From Dyadobacter sp. CY261 (GTDB lineage Bacteria > Bacteroidota > Bacteroidia > Cytophagales > Spirosomataceae): DNA of 64,000 nucleotides. The notes below the pieces were generated by a model. It saw nothing but the letters and a program-made list of their open reading frames with translations, made no database searches and was not told the origin of the DNA. How positions within the stretch are numbered: position 1 is the stretch's first letter; each line of letters begins with the position of its first letter. Location of the stretch: NCBI RefSeq assembly GCF_021440085.1, contig NZ_JAKCPW010000009.1, positions 62,001 through 126,000 of the forward strand, read 5' to 3'. The translations under genes and the position numbers were made by a program. Positions 61,443 through 64,000 of this stretch are shown piece by piece.

Positions 61443-62216
61443 ATGAGAGCAATATGGTCCGGGGCGATCGGGTTCGGCCTCGTTAATATACCTGTGAAAC
61501 TGTTCAGCGCCACGCAAGGCAGCGAGCTCGATCTCGATATGCTGGACAAAAAAGATCACGCTAACATTCATTTCCAGCGCGTTAATGCCAATACCGGCCG
61601 TGAAGTGAAGTGGGAAAACATTGTCAAGGGCTACAAGGTTGACGACAGTTATGTGGTACTCGACGAATCCGATTTTGAAAGAGCCAGTCCCGAAAAGTCG
61701 AAAATCATCGAGATCGCCGAGTTTGTCGATGAAAAGGAGATCGACAGCATTTACTACGAAACTCCGTATTATCTCCAACCCGAAAAATCGGGCGCGAAAC
61801 CCTACGCATTACTGCGAGACGCATTAAAAAAAACCGGCAAATGCGGCTTGGGAACTTATGTATTGAGAAACCGCGAAAGTCTGGTGCTCATCAAACCCCA
61901 GAACGAGCTCCTGATCCTCAACAAAATCCGGTTCGCAGAAGAAATCCGCGACACCGATGAGCTGAACATCCCTGACGTCAACATCAAACCAGCCGAAATG
62001 AACATGGCTGTGCAGTTGATCGAACAGCTCACGACCGAATTTGACATCACAAATTATAAAGATACTTACAATGAAAAACTGCTGAAACTAATCATGGCCA
62101 AAGCCAAAGGCAAGAAACCGGCTGGCACAAAGATGAAAGTTGTGCACTCGAAGAGCCGTGATTTGATGGCGCAATTGAAGGAAAGTCTGTCAACGCCCAA
62201 ACGAAAAGCATCATGA
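61443..62216 (+). CDS. ku: Ku protein (non-homologous end joining)
   Basis: The 257-residue bacterial Ku homodimer subunit starts MRAIWSGAIGFGLVNIPVKLFSA, the family hallmark, and continues with the ring-forming Ku core to about residue 225. A basic C-terminal tail follows (AKAKGKKPAGTKMKVVHSK), typical for DNA binding and LigD recruitment. It binds double-strand break ends. It overlaps the next gene by 4 bases (62213-62216), so Ku and the polymerase domain are co-translated. Confidence 0.96.
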   Translation: MRAIWSGAIGFGLVNIPVKLFSATQGSELDLDMLDKKDHANIHFQRVNANTGREVKWENIVKGYKVDDSYVVLDESDFERASPEKSKIIEIAEFVDEKEIDSIYYETPYYLQPEKSGAKPYALLRDALKKTGKCGLGTYVLRNRESLVLIKPQNELLILNKIRFAEEIRDTDELNIPDVNIKPAEMNMAVQLIEQLTTEFDITNYKDTYNEKLLKLIMAKAKGKKPAGTKMKVVHSKSRDLMAQLKESLSTPKRKAS

Positions 62217-63112
62217 AAAAGAAAGCGGAGATCACCCATCCGGAGAAAATATACTGGCCCGACGAGCACATTACCAAAGGCGAGCTGATCGACTATTACC
62301 GTAACGTAGCGCCTTACATTCTACCCTACATAAAAAACCGTCCGCTTTCGCTACGCAGACAACCTAATGGCGTGAAGGATGAAGGTTTTTTCCAAAAAGA
62401 CGCGAGCGATTCGACACCGGAATGGATGAAGACCTTTGAAATACTGGCTGAATCGACGGGAAAAATGGTCAACTACTATGTAGCTAATGACGTCGAAAGC
62501 CTGCTTTATATCGCCAATCTGGGCTGTATCGAAATGAATCCGTGGAATTCAACGATCACCAAGCTCGACCATCCCGATTATGTGGTAATGGACATTGATC
62601 CTTCCGACAAAAATACTTTCAATGATGTTATAGACGTGGCATTGACCGTCAAGGAATTGCTCGACGAAATGGGCGCCGAAGGTTTTTGCAAAACATCAGG
62701 AGCCAGCGGAATGCATGTTTACATTCCGTTTGGGAAGAAATATGACTACGATAAAGCCCGCGATTTTGCTGAAATGCTGGCCCACATGGTTACCGAGCGG
62801 CTTCCCAAGCTTACGACATTAGAACGCTCATTGGCGAAGCGTAAGAAAAATCAGATTTACGTCGACTATTTGCAAAACCGGATCGGACAGACACTCGCAT
62901 GCGCATACAGCGCCCGCCCAAAGCCCGGCGCAACGGTTTCGACCCCGCTGGAATGGAGTGAAGTACAACATGGCCTGAGCCCGCAAGACTTTACGATCAA
63001 AAACATATTCGACCGGCTTGACAAGAAGGGCGATCTTTTCAAAGGCGCACTTGGCAAGGGCATTAATCTGGATAAAATTTTACAAAAGTTGTCGGTAACG
63101 GAGCAGGATTAG
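62213..63112 (+). CDS. Stand-alone LigD-type polymerase domain (PolDom)
   Basis: The 299-residue protein is the archaeo-eukaryotic-primase-type polymerase domain of LigD. The metal-binding pair Asp127-x-Asp129 is in VVMDIDPSD, and His168 is in SGASGMHVYIPF. The ADxxDRPLSLxRxPNG-type start (LPYIKNRPLSLRRQPNG) is also present. It adds nucleotides or ribonucleotides at break ends held by Ku. The ligase and 3'-phosphoesterase domains of a full LigD are absent, so they must be encoded elsewhere or are missing. The gene is translationally coupled to ku. Confidence 0.94.
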   Translation: MKKKAEITHPEKIYWPDEHITKGELIDYYRNVAPYILPYIKNRPLSLRRQPNGVKDEGFFQKDASDSTPEWMKTFEILAESTGKMVNYYVANDVESLLYIANLGCIEMNPWNSTITKLDHPDYVVMDIDPSDKNTFNDVIDVALTVKELLDEMGAEGFCKTSGASGMHVYIPFGKKYDYDKARDFAEMLAHMVTERLPKLTTLERSLAKRKKNQIYVDYLQNRIGQTLACAYSARPKPGATVSTPLEWSEVQHGLSPQDFTIKNIFDRLDKKGDLFKGALGKGINLDKILQKLSVTEQD

Positions 63113-63164
63113 GAGATGATTTGAAGGTGTGTTTATTTTAACCCTTCAAACCAAATCCAATACC

Positions 63165-64000
63165 ATGCGCCTAATCCCTACTCAAAAGAACATCGGCACG
63201 GCATTGCTGCTTGTGGCGTTACTCACCCCATTTCTTTTTCTGAATGGCTGTTCGTCCGAAAAGAAAGACGGAGCCGCTTCCGACTCCACCAAACGTCCGG
63301 TCGTGATCGGCTATGTTGGCGGCTTCCACGGCTTGCTGAATACCAGCAACATCGAAGCCAAAATGCTTACGCACATCAACTACGCTTTTGTCAATATCAA
63401 AAATGGCAAGGCATTCCTGGACAACGAAAAGACCGACACGACCAATTTCCGTCAACTCAACCTGCTGAAAGCCGACAATCCTGATCTGAAGATCCTGATC
63501 TCGATCGGCGGCTGGGCTTGGAGTGAGAACTTCTCCGACGCGGTCCTTACCGATTCTTCCCGCAAAATTTTCGCAAAAAGCAGTGTCGAGATCATTAAAA
63601 AATACAACCTCGACGGCGTCGATATTGACTGGGAATATCCTGGCCTGCCGGGAGAAGAAGGAAATGTATTCCGCCCAGAAGACAAGCAGAACTTCACCGA
63701 AATGTTTCACGCGATCCGCAACGAACTGGATCTGCTGGAAGAGGAAACCGGCAAGAAAAAATTACTTACCACCGCTGTGGCAGGCTGGGTTGAGTTCCTC
63801 AGCGCCACCGAAATGGGTAAGGCGCAGCGATACCTGGATTACGTAAACCTAATGACCTATGATCTTTTCCAGGGCGACACAGCTGTTCACCATGCAAGTT
63901 TATACCCTTCAAACATCTATAAAACAGCCAAATCAGTGGATAATGCCGTAAAAGGCTTCCACGCGGCGGGTGTTCCGATGGAGAAACTGGTAGTGGGGCT
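63165..64000 (+). CDS. GH18 chitinase-like lipoprotein, 5' part (runs off the right edge)
   Basis: The frame is open from the ATG at 63165 to the end of the window, giving about 278 residues. A signal peptide with a lipobox (FLNGC, lipidated Cys29) marks a lipoprotein. The GH18 core follows: VVIGYVGGF, the SIGGW strand (residues 113-117) and DGVDIDWE (residues 150-157) with catalytic Glu157. GH18 enzymes hydrolyse chitin or related N-acetylglucosamine polymers. The missing C-terminal part would complete the barrel. The N-terminal features are enough to name the family; the precise substrate is not. Confidence 0.92.
   Translation, partial: MRLIPTQKNIGTALLLVALLTPFLFLNGCSSEKKDGAASDSTKRPVVIGYVGGFHGLLNTSNIEAKMLTHINYAFVNIKNGKAFLDNEKTDTTNFRQLNLLKADNPDLKILISIGGWAWSENFSDAVLTDSSRKIFAKSSVEIIKKYNLDGVDIDWEYPGLPGEEGNVFRPEDKQNFTEMFHAIRNELDLLEEETGKKKLLTTAVAGWVEFLSATEMGKAQRYLDYVNLMTYDLFQGDTAVHHASLYPSNIYKTAKSVDNAVKGFHAAGVPMEKLVVG

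Overview
The window looks like chromosomal DNA from a Bacteroidota bacterium, most likely order Cytophagales (Dyadobacter/Spirosomaceae-like). The evidence is three TonB-dependent receptors with carboxypeptidase-like N-domains, DUF5686 and VCBS/ASPIC-UnbV proteins, PVC-type sugar-dehydrogenase-like proteins, an exosortase of the XrtN kind, LytS/LytTR signalling, and several promoters of the Bacteroidota form TTTG-N(18-21)-TAnnTTTG. Base composition is near 50% GC throughout. I see no integrase, transposase, phage gene, CRISPR array, tRNA or rRNA. The genus is an inference.

Layout: 1-3.0 kb holds the 5' part of a TonB receptor behind two AhpD-like peroxidase genes (minus strand). 3.1-11.6 kb holds a membrane-anchored orphan, a cupin, an SDR, the pair UPF0323 lipoprotein + glutathionylspermidine-synthase-like ATP-grasp enzyme, a Tat-exported class V aminotransferase-like protein, an M23 peptidase, an aldo/keto reductase and a DoxX protein. 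11.7-22.7 kb holds a second TonB receptor, a small glycogen-binding-type protein, a Tat-exported TIM-barrel isomerase and two large PVC-type dehydrogenase-like proteins, only one with a cytochrome c CxxCH site. 22.8-28.9 kb is an exosortase N (XrtN) locus: a VIT-domain substrate gene broken by a frameshift and a stop codon, an intact exosortase, an esterase and a GT87-like membrane glycosyltransferase.

29.6-33.7 kb is a compact molybdopterin operon, moeA-moaD-moaE-moaC/moaB fusion-moaA, interrupted by an unusual inverted repeat. 34.2-44.1 kb holds a lytic transglycosylase, a cyclophilin, a sodium/solute symporter, a membrane HExxH peptidase, purH, an SDR with an altered catalytic site and a large VCBS/ASPIC lipoprotein. 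44.2-55.3 kb holds a D-lactate-dehydrogenase-type FAD/Fe-S oxidoreductase, an NmrA-like protein, a DUF4143 ATPase behind two tandem palindromes, a DUF5686 outer-membrane protein, an SF1 helicase and a Bcr/CflA efflux pump. 55.4-64.0 kb holds heptamer repeat arrays, two small proteins, a TonB receptor with a small exported partner, a LytS/LytTR two-component pair, Ku with a stand-alone LigD-type polymerase domain (NHEJ), and the start of a GH18 chitinase-like lipoprotein.

The most interesting points are the doubly broken XrtN substrate next to an intact exosortase, the tandem palindromic operator of the DUF4143 ATPase gene, intergenic repeat arrays that share a 'tandem array plus inverted partner' layout, and an AhpD paralogue that has lost one active-site cysteine.
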